27,755 nucleotides of DNA from an uncultured Eubacteriales bacterium (GTDB lineage Bacteria; Bacillota; Clostridia; Christensenellales; CAG-138): assembly GCA_900544555.1 (NCBI GenBank), contig UQWD01000026.1, positions 1-27,755 of the forward strand, in the 5' to 3' direction. The position numbers and the translations under genes were made by a program. Of this stretch, positions 7,520-16,481 are shown piece after piece (positions within the stretch are counted from its first letter, which is position 1; every line of letters begins with the position of its first letter). The notes beneath the pieces are model-generated. The model did no database searches, had not been told where the DNA came from, and saw nothing but the letters and a program-made list of their open reading frames with translations.

Positions 7520-10500
7520 CTAACTCTTTTTCGGCTTCGAGCCCAAAAGAAAACTCAGCTGCTTTGCGTCCGCCCGGCCGCGTGCGTACGCCTCCTCCGT
7601 CTGTACCGATTCTGGCGGGACGTCGGCTAAAAACGCGGAGGCGGGCGGTACCGAGGTCATGTACAGCTCGTCGGCGGCTCTTGTCATGCCCACGTAAAAT
7701 AGCCTCCGTTCCTCGTCAATGTCGCACGCCGCCCCTTCGCGCACGAATGGAACAAGCCCCTGCCTCAGGCCGCAAAGGAACACCACCGGGAACTCAAGCC
7801 CCTTTGATCCGTGCAGCGTCATGAGGGAAACCGAATCGGGCGTATACCGCTTGCTTGAGCTGCGCACGATATCACCCTCCACGCCGATAGCCAGGGTTTG
7901 AAGGAAAGCGGCCGTGCTTTTATGGAGAAGGGCGGCTCTTATGAGCTTATCCATGCATGGGCCTGCCGCGCCCGTGTCCGCGGCGTACGATTCAAGAAGT
8001 TTCAACGGTTTTTCCTTCGCTGCGCGCGGCAGGTAATACAGTGCCAGAGCCGCTAAACGTCCTAAAGCCGAATGCTCCTGTTGCTGTGCCAGACGGCGGA
8101 AATAATCCGGATCCACTTGAGCGTTCGGATATTGCTCCGCCTCCCGGCGGCACATTTCTTCCGGGACGCCGAAAAGCCGCATACAAAGTGAGTATGCTGC
8201 CGCGCTGGTTTTATTGAGCGCAAAGCGAAAAAAGCTTAGCGTCCTTTGAACTTGCGGGTCCAAAAGATAATCCTCGCGGCCGGAGGCCTGATAGGGGATG
8301 CCTTCTTTTTGAAGGCATTCCTCCAAAAGCGCGGCCTGTCGGTGCGTGCGGTACAAAACTGCGATATCCGCGAGGCCTCGTCGGGGCCGCCTCCCGCCCG
8401 CCGGGGAAAGGTGCGCATCCAGCATATCCGCGCCGCCGATAAGCCGGTTAATTTCCTTCACGATAAAGAGCGCTTCTGAGAACGCGTCCGGCGCTTTAAT
8501 CAGGCGCGGCATGCAGCCGCCTTGCTTGGCTGACGTATATGCGCGTTCTTTACCGGGAAGTCGGGAGATAACCGGCAGGGCGCATTCGATGATTTGGGGC
8601 GTTGAGCGAAAATTTTTGGAAAGGCGTATCTCCCGCGCGTTCGGGAAATCCATATAAAACCGGTCAAAGCAATCGGGGTATGCGCCACGGAACCCATATA
8701 TCGCCTGATCCGGGTCGCCGATGATAAATACGCTTGAAGCATGACGCGCCCACTCCTGAAAAAGCCGGTACTGCGTATCGTTCAAATCCTGAAACTCATC
8801 CGCTAAAAGGCAGGAAACGCGGCGGGCAAACCGTACTGCGGCTGCGTCCTCGTCTTTATAGAGGCGAAGCGCCTCAAGCAGGATATCGTCAAAATCAAGC
8901 GCCTTCATCTCTTTGAGCCGCGCTTGATAATGGAAGTAGAGTTCGCTCATTTCATCGGGATCGTCCGTATGTTCCTGCTTTGCCCCGTTTTTTATCAACG
9001 ATATCGCGCGCATTGCCGCACGCGGCGACGCCTTTGATCCCGTTTGCCCGATAACATCGTTAATCACCTGCGCCGCGCCGGTTTCATCCAACACCGTAAA
9101 CTCTCCGGGCCGCGCGTCCTTAAGCAGTTTGAGGCAGATGGAATGAAACGTGCCGATGGTCATGGCCTTCACGGTTTTTTTGTCTTCAAAACGGGTTTCA
9201 AGCCTTTCGCGCATTTCCGCGGCGGCCTGGTTTGTAAACGTAACCGCCGTGATTTTAGTCGGAGGGACGCTGGCGTTTTTTACAAGATACGCGATACGCT
9301 CCACCAGCGTTCGGGTTTTACCCGAACCCGGCCCGGCGATAACGGAAGCCGCCGCGTCCCGAATAGTTACAGCCTGCGCCTGTTCCTCGCTTAAATCGAT
9401 TGTTTTATTCGCAGAATAACGGGGGGTGGGAAGCGGAAGCGGTATCGGCCCCGCCTCCAGCTTAAGCGCGTCCTTTTCCAGCATATGCGCATCCTTGAGG
9501 GTTTTCCCGCCCTTATGAACTTTCTCCACGGGTTGACGGGCGCCGGAAAAGAAGGCGACTTGGCCCGTAAGCTTTTCGATTTCGTCTTTATCAAGAATTT
9601 TTATTTTTCCGTATACTCCGTCGTACCCCGGGGTTAACGCCACCTTGCCTTCCCTGAGCCTCCGTATACCCTCGGTTATACAGGGGCCTGCTTGGCGGCT
9701 AATAATCTCCAGCGGCGCTTCGCGCAGTATATGGAACTCGGGACCGATGTTATCCACAAGCCCATCGTACTGTGCCCTCACGCGCACGCTTTTAGCGGAA
9801 AGCCCGGTGGAAGCGGCGATTACCTCGGTAAGCGGGGCAAGGCTCTCGAAATGCCGGGCTTTATTCGGCATATACCCCTCGGCGCGATCGGCGAGCGCCT
9901 CAACCCTGTTCAGAACGCCGACCGTAATCCTTGAACCGCATACGGGGCAAACGCCTCCGGCCGACCGCGTTTGAGAGGGCTTAAAGCATACGCTGCACGC
10001 GCGATGCCCGTCATAATGGTATTTCCCCTCCTCGGGGTAAAACTCAATGGTTCCGTAAAAGGCGTCCATATCGTTCTCGCGCAGCGCGCGTGTAACTGCG
10101 GGATATGACAGCTCCGTATTGAACAGGTTCGCCTCCCTGCCAAGATTACCGGGCGAGTGCGCGTCGGAATTGGATACCATGGCGTAAGAATCCAGCATGG
10201 ACAACCGCTGATTCATCGGCGGATCGGACGAAAGGCCAGTTTCCAACGCATAAATGAAAGGGGTTAAATCCTCAAAGCATTCTTTGATATGATCAAAGCC
10301 GGAATAAGCGCCGAAAAGGGAAAAGTGCGGCGTCCAGATATGCGCGGGAATCAGCATCGCGCCCGGGGCGGTTTCCAGCGTAATCTCCAGTAGATCGCGG
10401 CTGTCGAGCCCAAGAATTGGCCGACCGTCCGAATGGAGGTTGCCGACGCTTTCCAGCCTCAGCGCAAGCGCCTCGGCCGCTTCCAGGCTGGGCAGCAAAA

Positions 10501-10822
10501 TCAGGTTATGCACCTTGCGCACCCTGCCGTTTTTTTTGTAGATGGAGCTTATTTCCCCGGTTATAATAAAGCGAGGCAGCGGCGTGCCGCAATTCGGACC
10601 CGCCGCTGCGAGCCTCAATTCCGGCTTTAAGCCGTATAACCCGTCACCAAGCGGCGTTAATTTCTCCTTCAATTCACCGCGCCAGGCCGGGTGGGTAAAA
10701 TCCCCTGTGCCGATCAGCGCGATGCCTTTGCGACAGGCCCAGTAATGGAGTACCTCGGGTATGCATTCCCTGCTGGTCGCCCTTGAATATCTGGAATGGA
10801 TATGAAAATCCGCTATAAACAT
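7520..10822 (-). CDS. Endonuclease Q-like PHP nuclease fused to UvrD/Rep helicase
   Basis: The protein has 1100 aa. Residues 1 to about 410 match endonuclease Q: the PHP metal motif DFHIHSRYS (His7, His9), GTGD (38-41), PAHIWTPHFSLFGAYSGFD, SNSDAHS, and a zinc finger with Cys276, 279, 292 and 295. Endonuclease Q nicks 5' of deaminated bases (uracil, hypoxanthine, xanthine) and abasic sites. After a linker, residues 475-1100 form a superfamily 1A helicase: Walker A AGPGSGKT (496-503), ADEFQD, GDPDQAIYGFRGA, NFRST, TLHGSKGLEF and RRLFYVGMTRA. The fusion suggests one polypeptide that nicks at damage and unwinds the strand. The frame stays open 25 codons upstream, but AGAGGT lies seven bases before the chosen ATG and the PHP fold begins there. 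It is a single-gene unit. Confidence 0.9.
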   Translation of the reverse strand: MFIADFHIHSRYSRATSRECIPEVLHYWACRKGIALIGTGDFTHPAWRGELKEKLTPLGDGLYGLKPELRLAAAGPNCGTPLPRFIITGEISSIYKKNGRVRKVHNLILLPSLEAAEALALRLESVGNLHSDGRPILGLDSRDLLEITLETAPGAMLIPAHIWTPHFSLFGAYSGFDHIKECFEDLTPFIYALETGLSSDPPMNQRLSMLDSYAMVSNSDAHSPGNLGREANLFNTELSYPAVTRALRENDMDAFYGTIEFYPEEGKYHYDGHRACSVCFKPSQTRSAGGVCPVCGSRITVGVLNRVEALADRAEGYMPNKARHFESLAPLTEVIAASTGLSAKSVRVRAQYDGLVDNIGPEFHILREAPLEIISRQAGPCITEGIRRLREGKVALTPGYDGVYGKIKILDKDEIEKLTGQVAFFSGARQPVEKVHKGGKTLKDAHMLEKDALKLEAGPIPLPLPTPRYSANKTIDLSEEQAQAVTIRDAAASVIAGPGSGKTRTLVERIAYLVKNASVPPTKITAVTFTNQAAAEMRERLETRFEDKKTVKAMTIGTFHSICLKLLKDARPGEFTVLDETGAAQVINDVIGQTGSKASPRAAMRAISLIKNGAKQEHTDDPDEMSELYFHYQARLKEMKALDFDDILLEALRLYKDEDAAAVRFARRVSCLLADEFQDLNDTQYRLFQEWARHASSVFIIGDPDQAIYGFRGAYPDCFDRFYMDFPNAREIRLSKNFRSTPQIIECALPVISRLPGKERAYTSAKQGGCMPRLIKAPDAFSEALFIVKEINRLIGGADMLDAHLSPAGGRRPRRGLADIAVLYRTHRQAALLEECLQKEGIPYQASGREDYLLDPQVQRTLSFFRFALNKTSAAAYSLCMRLFGVPEEMCRREAEQYPNAQVDPDYFRRLAQQQEHSALGRLAALALYYLPRAAKEKPLKLLESYAADTGAAGPCMDKLIRAALLHKSTAAFLQTLAIGVEGDIVRSSSKRYTPDSVSLMTLHGSKGLEFPVVFLCGLRQGLVPFVREGAACDIDEERRLFYVGMTRAADELYMTSVPPASAFLADVPPESVQTEEAYARGRADAKQLSFLLGSKPKKS
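7625..7682 (-). repeat. Parent copy of the 58-bp duplicated segment
   Basis: This part of the helicase 3' end, just after motif VI, is repeated at 3336-3393 in direct orientation about 4.3 kb away. The ABC exporter operon lies between the copies. Confidence 0.85.
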
Positions 10823-10916
10823 ATCAATTACCTCTGAAATAAATGGATGGCTTCGTGGCAAACGGTTCAGCCTGCGCATAAAGGCCCAATCATGCAAACA
10901 TTCGCCGGTTTGTAGC

Positions 10917-10925
10917 AGTATAGCA
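10917..10925 (-). promoter_or_regulatory. Possible extended -10 promoter of the EndoQ-helicase gene
   Basis: On the minus strand TGC-TATACT fits an extended -10 element, with about 90 bases of leader to the chosen start. No good -35 is seen at the usual distance. Confidence 0.35.
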
Positions 10926-11047
10926 TATGGAGGGGGTTAAATCCAGAATAGGCCGAAAATATAAGTGAAAAGCGCGCGCTCAATCGCGCATAGAAACCCG
11001 GTTATATTCAAATGATTAAGCGTAACGTCATTAAGGGAGAAGCAAGC

Positions 11048-11986
11048 ATGATACACGATAAACGAAAAGTTGCGCTAATTGGTACGGGAATGGTGGGCAT
11101 GAGCTATGCTTACGCTATGCTTAATCAGAACGCGGCGGACGAGCTTGCGCTCATAGATATCAATCAGGCCCGGGCGAAGGGGGAAGCGATGGACCTTAAT
11201 CACGGGCTGGCGTTTGCGGAGTCGAGCATGAAAATTTATGCCGGAGGCTATGAGGATTGCGCGGACGCCGACATCGCCGTGCTGTGCGCCGGCGTTGCGC
11301 AAAAAGCAGGGGAATCCCGCACAGATCTGCTCAGGCGGAACGCGCGGGTCTTTCAGAGCATTGTCGGGCCTGCACTGGAATCCGGGTTCAGAGGCATTTT
11401 TTTAGTAGCGACCAATCCTGTTGATATCATGACGCGCATTGTCCGCGATATTTCGGGCTTTGCGGATTACCGTGTGCTCGGAAGCGGAACATCGCTTGAT
11501 ACGGCCAGGCTCAGATATTTGCTTGGAGAACATGTCGGGGTAAATCCGAAGAATGTACACGCTTATGTCATGGGTGAGCATGGCGACAGCGAGTTCGTAC
11601 CCTGGTCACAGGCCATGATAGCGGCTAAACGCGTTGGCGACCTTTGCGCTGCGGGCGTATTGAGTATGGATGAGCTAAGGAAAATCAGCGGCCAGGTAAA
11701 GGATTCCGCTCAGGTTATTATCAACGCCAAGCAAGCCACCTATTACGGCATCGGCATGGCCTTAACGCGCATAACGCGGGCTATATTTGCCAACGAGAAC
11801 AGCATACTTACCGTATCCGCGCCGCTTAACGGAGAGTATGGGGAGCGGGATGTATACGCGGGAGCGCCATGCATTATCAACCGCATGGGAATAAAGCAAA
11901 TCATCTCCCTTCCGCTTGACAAGGATGAGGCGGCTTTAATGAACGAATCCTGCGCGCTTTTGAGAAAATTCTACGACGAGCTTTAA
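11048..11986 (+). CDS. ldh: L-lactate dehydrogenase
   Basis: The protein has 312 aa and interconverts pyruvate plus NADH with L-lactate plus NAD in fermentation. The Rossmann motif is GTGMVG (12-17), with Asp37 at the end of the second strand, favouring NAD. Gln85 in GVAQKAGESR marks lactate rather than malate dehydrogenase, where Arg is usual. Arg91, Asn123 in TNPVDIMT, Asp151 and Arg154 in SLDTARLR, and catalytic His178 in GEHGDSEF are all present. The frame is open 12 codons upstream, but GGGAG lies eight bases before the chosen ATG. Length is normal for the family. It stands alone, divergent from the helicase gene; a TATATT at 11003-11008 is a possible -10 with a poor -35. Confidence 0.93.
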   Translation: MIHDKRKVALIGTGMVGMSYAYAMLNQNAADELALIDINQARAKGEAMDLNHGLAFAESSMKIYAGGYEDCADADIAVLCAGVAQKAGESRTDLLRRNARVFQSIVGPALESGFRGIFLVATNPVDIMTRIVRDISGFADYRVLGSGTSLDTARLRYLLGEHVGVNPKNVHAYVMGEHGDSEFVPWSQAMIAAKRVGDLCAAGVLSMDELRKISGQVKDSAQVIINAKQATYYGIGMALTRITRAIFANENSILTVSAPLNGEYGERDVYAGAPCIINRMGIKQIISLPLDKDEAALMNESCALLRKFYDEL

Positions 11987-12192
11987 ATCATGTTATTTAC
12001 TAGATAGATTTCCCAAACGCAAACGCGAAGAAGGCGACGTATAGTAGCCTTGTCATGTAATAGGCGAACAAGGCTAAACATCTTCATATCGGAAAACGCT
12101 AAATTCGGAAAATCAAAGAGAACGGCGCTAGATTTTTGCGCTGGTCTAATAACGGCGAAGCAGGATAATGTAACTCAGATTAGAGTCCGTGC

Positions 12193-13269
12193 TTACTTGT
12201 TCGGCGTCGGAGAATTGGCTGTAAGCAGATCATACTGCTCCTTTGTGAGCTCATGCCGGTAAAACAGCTTGAAAAAATCGGATACCTCGGAGTATAAATC
12301 ATAAGCCGCATGTTGTGGATAAAGAAGCTTAGCAGCCCACAACATACTAAGGTATTGATTAATGGAGGGTGGAAAGCCCATCCAGTTGAAGGGACCGAGC
12401 GGGATTTCATAGTACCTGCCGCTCTGCACCGCCTTAAGTTCATGCCAAACAGGATCCGACGCGACGCTTTCATATGTGTGCTCAGGCGCGAAAAAAATCA
12501 CATCGGGATCGTAATTACGCATCTGTTCCATGCTCACGGGTACGCCCATGCCTGACGGCGGGGTTTCGCCCGTAGCCAAATTATCGGCGAGCATATCGAT
12601 TACCGCGCTTTCTTGAGAGCCTCTTGGCATTACGCTTAGTCCGCCTTCTTCCAGGCAGTAAAGCACGCTTAGCCGCCCGTTCTCCCCGGCGGACGCCGCT
12701 GATTTTAGCGCCGCGTCCAGCGTTCGCTCGCAAAACCTGGCCAGCTCCTCGGCTCTGTCCTCCCGGTTCAGCAGCGCGCCAAGGGTTCTGTACATTTCGG
12801 GCATTTGCTCAATAGAGGATGAGATATGCACTGCGGGCAGCCCTGTTTTAGCCGCCGCCGCGTCCATGCTTGCGGCGGTTGACGGCTGCGTAAAGCCAAT
12901 ATCGATTATTATCTGGGCATTTGCGGCCAATATATTTTCATGCGTCGTATTTTCATCGATTACGACGACAGGCATGCCCGTGTATGCTGTTTCAATAAAG
13001 GGCTCCGCTTCAGGCGGCCATTGCTCAGCCAGGCCTGCGAGCAAATCCGGGGCGAGCGAATACAGGACAATTTGCGCGCTGATACCTGAAGGGATTATAC
13101 GATTTATAGTTTTTGGGACGAGAACGCCGCGCCCTGCGGAATCCGTAAACCAAATGGTTTTGCCGTCCTCTGCGGGGGTTGGCGCGGGCAATGGAGACGG
13201 GGTGGGCCCGCATGCGCATATAAAAACAAATGTGAACGCTATAAGCATTGTTAAAAAACGTTTTATCAT
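12193..13269 (-). CDS. Iron-siderophore/cobalamin-type ABC substrate-binding lipoprotein
   Basis: The protein has 358 aa. The signal peptide ends in ICAC with lipidated Cys20, then a Pro-rich spacer, then the binding domain. WFTDSAGRGVLVP followed by INRIIPSG is the typical N-terminal pattern of class III (BtuF/FhuD-like) binding proteins. DPDVIFF and a C-terminal helix-rich lobe (FNWMGFPPSINQYLSMLWAAKLLYPQ) support this. GGGAG lies five bases before the ATG. The ligand could be a ferric siderophore, cobalamin, heme or a metal chelate; the sequence does not decide. No permease or ATPase gene is near, so it must share a transporter encoded elsewhere. I saw no cobalamin riboswitch or Fur-type box upstream. 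Confidence 0.88.
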   Translation of the reverse strand: MIKRFLTMLIAFTFVFICACGPTPSPLPAPTPAEDGKTIWFTDSAGRGVLVPKTINRIIPSGISAQIVLYSLAPDLLAGLAEQWPPEAEPFIETAYTGMPVVVIDENTTHENILAANAQIIIDIGFTQPSTAASMDAAAAKTGLPAVHISSSIEQMPEMYRTLGALLNREDRAEELARFCERTLDAALKSAASAGENGRLSVLYCLEEGGLSVMPRGSQESAVIDMLADNLATGETPPSGMGVPVSMEQMRNYDPDVIFFAPEHTYESVASDPVWHELKAVQSGRYYEIPLGPFNWMGFPPSINQYLSMLWAAKLLYPQHAAYDLYSEVSDFFKLFYRHELTKEQYDLLTANSPTPNK

Positions 13270-13981
13270 ATAAGCTCCCTTTCAACTGGAGAGGATGTTG
13301 TATTAAACTGCGGTTGGCGGATAGCTGTTTCCATGCGCGTTTAACGCTGAACCGCACAAATATAAGGTTCCCCGATTCTACACGCTTTATCACTATGCGC
13401 GCTTATCTTGCGTGTTTCCGCCGTAAAGATGTGTTGACACTATTAATTTGCATGAAGCTTATCTGCTGCGTGTCCATCACGCCAAGGCTTATTGCATAAG
13501 GAGCATACGCGATGCCGGCCAGACATTAAATGTTGGGAATTTTCGCCTCCCTGCTTCATATTACGGATAATAATAAGCTTTATAATATCTTTAAGCGTCC
13601 GCTCTGTTCACTTCAACAAACAGCTATTTTCCTACGTTCAGGAAGGCTGTATCAAAATACGCGCATCGGACATCCTTGCCTAAGGTATGGATACATGCCT
13701 TAAGCTCCTTCTTGATTTTTCTCGGAGGCAATAACTAAAACCGTAAAGCGGCTTGGCTTCGGGCAAGTGGTACAGAGGCTTTTCCCTTTCTTCTTCTACT
13801 TTATGTTCCATATCATGCTCCAAAGGAGCGGACGGGTTTAACTCTTAATCTGTTTCAAAGTGGGCGTAATGTTTGAAGAAACATTTCATTCCATCGCATT
13901 GCGCTTTTCCCGTTATATAAAGCGGTATTTTTGCGGCATTATAAAAGCGGTTCGCCTTACTCAACGCGCCTGCTGAGCGCC
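13270..13981. other. 700-bp region without a convincing gene
   Basis: The larger open frames here (plus 13492-13683, plus 13931-14347) lack ribosome binding sites and coding character. One small minus-strand frame deserves mention: 13811-13680, 43 codons, starting MEHKVEEEREKPLYHLPEAK, with GGAG six bases before its ATG. It may be a tiny gene or the N-terminal stump of a lost one. I do not recognise it. No terminator or known RNA was seen. Confidence 0.35.
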
Positions 13982-15181
13982 TTACCAACCCGTTATCGAT
14001 CCCGCGCAGCCGTTAAAGGCTGCGAAACGCGAAACACAACGCTCCAATGCCGTTTGAAACTTACTAGTGTGCTTGAATCCGTTTTCAAGCCACAGGTTTT
14101 TTATCGCCAGCGCATGGCTTTTACGCTCAGCAACCGTCTCTATGCGCCCCGCCAGCCTGTCGCCATAGAGGATGGGGAGCGTATAACAGCCGTATTGCCG
14201 CTGCGCAAGTGGAGTATAAATCTCCCACTTGTAATCAAAATCAAACAAGGCGTTAATAAGCTTGCGATCCCACATCATGTTGTCCAACGGCGCGATAAGC
14301 TCACAGCGCCCCTTAAGCGCGGCGGAATCGGCCGCATGCTCGAGTAAATCCGAATCGGACGCCAAATAATACAGCGGCTCCTTCAAGCCCGATACACGCA
14401 GCCCGGCAATCTGCCCTTGGCTGATTAGCCTGTCAAACGCATTTTCACGCGCCGCTGCGCTCATGCCCCTAACTAAGAGCCATGCATCCGAGCCCCGGTT
14501 CCATAATAGGCCGACAGAACCTATACGGCGCTTTACATGCCAGGCAATATGATCCATATCCTCAGGATACGGGTCGGGGGCCGCGTAATCCCGCTCGGGG
14601 ATATGCTTGCGGGCAAGATCATAATACTTTATCGTCCCTTTTCTATGATGAATGATAATATCGCCCCGGTAATAGAGCGACTCGAGCGCGGCGCGCGCCA
14701 GCCTGGTTTCGCTCCAGTACCATTTAACCTTGCCGTTAAACCCGATTTCGGAGGATGATACAGGCCCGGTTTTATCGATAATATCCAATATTTCATCGCG
14801 GACGGCGTTTATTTGCTCGACGCTGGGGCCTGATTGCATATGTGCCATGCGCGTTCGCGCAAAATATCTCCAGTCCGATGTTAGGAAGATAGCCTGGTTT
14901 TTATCAAGATAATCTATCAAAAGCCTGTCCTTATACAGCAAATCGTAAAGCGCTTCTTTTTTAAAGTTCTTTACCCGCGATTGAAGCACAAGCTCCGGGT
15001 TTTTACCGCACACATCGACGGGATCATATTGGATACAACCCGCCTGGCGGATATATTCCAACACGCCGCCCTTGCCCTCAAAACGATAAGGGCCGATAAG
15101 CCCGTGCTTGAGAAGCATGAAGCGGGCGGCCTGTTTTTTGGTTATCTCGCGCGTTCCCATGTATAAAATAACGCCTTTCAT
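13982..15181 (-). CDS. YcaQ/AlkZ-like winged-helix DNA glycosylase
   Basis: The protein has 399 aa, or 392 if it starts at Met8. It matches the HTH_42 (YcaQ/AlkZ) family: repeated winged helices, an N-terminal KKQAARFMLLKHGL segment and the catalytic-loop motif IQYDPVDV (Gln51-Tyr-Asp53). AlkZ enzymes excise alkylated or crosslinked bases; the Gln-x-Asp form of the motif belongs to the second AlkZ-like group rather than to the Gln-x-Gln antibiotic self-resistance group. That is family knowledge; activity here is inferred. Neither candidate start has a strong ribosome binding site: Met1 has only GAG close by, and Met8 has AAAGG about eleven to thirteen bases before it. It stands alone with the tRNA operon behind it. 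Confidence 0.83.
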   Translation of the reverse strand: MKGVILYMGTREITKKQAARFMLLKHGLIGPYRFEGKGGVLEYIRQAGCIQYDPVDVCGKNPELVLQSRVKNFKKEALYDLLYKDRLLIDYLDKNQAIFLTSDWRYFARTRMAHMQSGPSVEQINAVRDEILDIIDKTGPVSSSEIGFNGKVKWYWSETRLARAALESLYYRGDIIIHHRKGTIKYYDLARKHIPERDYAAPDPYPEDMDHIAWHVKRRIGSVGLLWNRGSDAWLLVRGMSAAARENAFDRLISQGQIAGLRVSGLKEPLYYLASDSDLLEHAADSAALKGRCELIAPLDNMMWDRKLINALFDFDYKWEIYTPLAQRQYGCYTLPILYGDRLAGRIETVAERKSHALAIKNLWLENGFKHTSKFQTALERCVSRFAAFNGCAGSITGW

Positions 15182-15801
15182 TTACTCGATGCCGTGTATA
15201 TATATTATAGCATAGCAATGCAGGGCTGCGAAACATCTTTGCTAATCAGAGAACTTTTAGCTGATAAAAGGCTGTATAGTACAAAACATGAAGCGGTCAG
15301 ATTCTCCGCTTAATTTTTATCGGCGCGCATCTGTGAAAACAGCCCTTGTACAGCGTTTTGGCTGTGAATTACAAAACTCGTCTCTTACTTTGCTGGACAA
15401 GTTTGATGAAATCGGAAAATGCTGGAGGGGCTAAGTTCAAATATGACGGTTTCGCGTTTATTTCTTTTTCTGTTTATTGATTACAAGAGTCGTAGGTTTT
15501 TTTGCGGTATAAGTTGAAACAACGTATTGTATAGCAAATGATTATATGCAATTCCAGAGAAGTGGGGGAAACATGTTATTATAACCGGTGACAGCCATAA
15601 TGAAATTGACGCGCTAAAATACAAGTAGTATAATTTCTTAATGACAGTATTATCATAGCGGCGCGGCGTAGTAGGTGGGATAAACCCAGCGCGCGCGGCA
15701 ATATGATTTGTTTTAAAAATAAAATAACGGCTGAGCAAAACAGGAGCTCGAAACCGTGAGTTTTACAGGGGTCACAGTATCCAAAATTTTTAAGAAAAAT
15801 G
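15182..15801. other. Intergenic region upstream of the tRNA operon
   Basis: No convincing gene. AAGCGG (15291-15296) and CCGCTT (15306-15311) form a hairpin followed by AATTTTT, a terminator-like shape without an obvious gene to end. A 48-codon plus frame (15288-15434) lacks a ribosome binding site. An 85-codon minus frame (15481-15738) also lacks support. Confidence 0.4.
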
Positions 15802-15830
15802 TTGACAATGAAGCGGCGATGGGTTATATT
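15802..15830 (+). promoter_or_regulatory. Consensus sigma-A promoter of the tRNA operon
   Basis: TTGACA (15802-15807), a 17-base spacer and TATATT (15825-15830) lie just upstream of the first tRNA (15859). This is a near-ideal vegetative promoter, as expected for stable RNA genes. Confidence 0.85.
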
Positions 15831-15858
15831 AGTATGCGTCGCAATTGTGACATGCGAA

Positions 15859-15935
15859 CGGGGTGTAGCGCAGTTCGGTAGCGCACGTGCTTTGGGAGCA
15901 TGGGGTCGGGGGTTCAAATCCCTTCACCCCGACCA
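15859..15935 (+). tRNA. tRNA-Pro (anticodon UGG)
   Basis: The cloverleaf has acceptor CGGGGTG/CACCCCG, anticodon loop TTTGGGA with TGG, T-loop TTCAAAT and an encoded CCA end. It is the first of eight tRNAs in one operon. Confidence 0.95.
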
Positions 15936-15942
15936 TGTTTGT

Positions 15943-16017
15943 GGCCCCTTGGTCAAGCGGTTAAGACACCGCCCTTTCACGGCGGTAACAGGAGTTCGAG
16001 TCTCCTAGGGGTCACCA
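15943..16017 (+). tRNA. tRNA-Glu (anticodon UUC)
   Basis: Acceptor GGCCCCT/AGGGGTC, anticodon stem CGCC/GGCG with loop CTTTCAC (TTC), T-loop TTCGAGT and encoded CCA. It lies seven bases after tRNA-Pro. Confidence 0.95.
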
Positions 16018-16033
16018 ATTTTTCGACTCGCGG

Positions 16034-16110
16034 GGGCCTTTAGCTCAGTTGGTCAGAGCGGTCGGCTCATAACCGATTGGTCCGGGGTTCGAGTCCCTGA
16101 AGGCCCACCA
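16034..16110 (+). tRNA. tRNA with CAU anticodon, probably tRNA-Ile2 (else Met)
   Basis: Acceptor GGGCCTT/AAGGCCC, anticodon loop CTCATAA with CAT, encoded CCA. The acceptor pairs C4-G69 and C5-G68, and the sequence around the anticodon (GGCTCATAACCGATTGGTC) resembles tRNA-Ile2, whose C34 is turned to lysidine by TilS. It lacks the initiator features (unpaired first base, GGG/CCC anticodon stem). Elongator tRNA-Met remains possible. Confidence 0.9.
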
Positions 16111-16119
16111 GTTTTATAC

Positions 16120-16196
16120 GGCCCGGTAGTTCAGTTGGTTAGAATGCCAGCCTGTCACGCTGGAGGTCAGGGGTTCGAGCCCCCTCCGGGTCGCCA
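16120..16196 (+). tRNA. tRNA-Asp (anticodon GUC)
   Basis: Acceptor GGCCCGG/CCGGGTC, anticodon loop CTGTCAC with GTC, T-loop TTCGAGC, discriminator G and encoded CCA. Confidence 0.95.
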
Positions 16197-16205
16197 TTTA
16201 CCCCT

Positions 16206-16281
16206 GCCTCGGTAGCTCAGCTGGTAGAGCAAGGGACTGAAAATCCCTGTGTCGGTGGTTCGACCCCACTCTGAGGCACCA
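16206..16281 (+). tRNA. tRNA-Phe (anticodon GAA)
   Basis: Acceptor GCCTCGG/CTGAGGC, anticodon stem AGGGA/TCCCT with loop CTGAAAA (GAA), T-loop TTCGACC and encoded CCA. Confidence 0.95.
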
Positions 16282-16297
16282 TAAGTAAACAGTGTTT

Positions 16298-16373
16298 GCT
16301 GGTGTAGCTCAATTGGCAGAGCAGCTGATTTGTAATCAGCAGGTTGCGGGTTCGAGTCCCATCACCAGCTCCA
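16298..16373 (+). tRNA. tRNA-Thr (anticodon UGU)
   Basis: Acceptor GCTGGTG/CACCAGC, anticodon stem GCTGA/TCAGC with loop TTTGTAA (TGT), T-loop TTCGAGT, discriminator T and encoded CCA. Confidence 0.95.
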
Positions 16374-16390
16374 TTGATAAATGAATACGT

Positions 16391-16475
<85 letters not shown>

Positions 16476-16481
16476 AAACCA

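Noticed and set aside
13270..13420. Cobalamin riboswitch before the binding lipoprotein
   Set aside because: The conserved B12-box pattern is not visible on the minus strand upstream of the gene.
15288..15434. 48-codon plus frame upstream of the tRNA operon
   Set aside because: It starts with ATG but has no ribosome binding site at a usable distance and no recognisable motif. The terminator-like hairpin at 15291 lies inside it.
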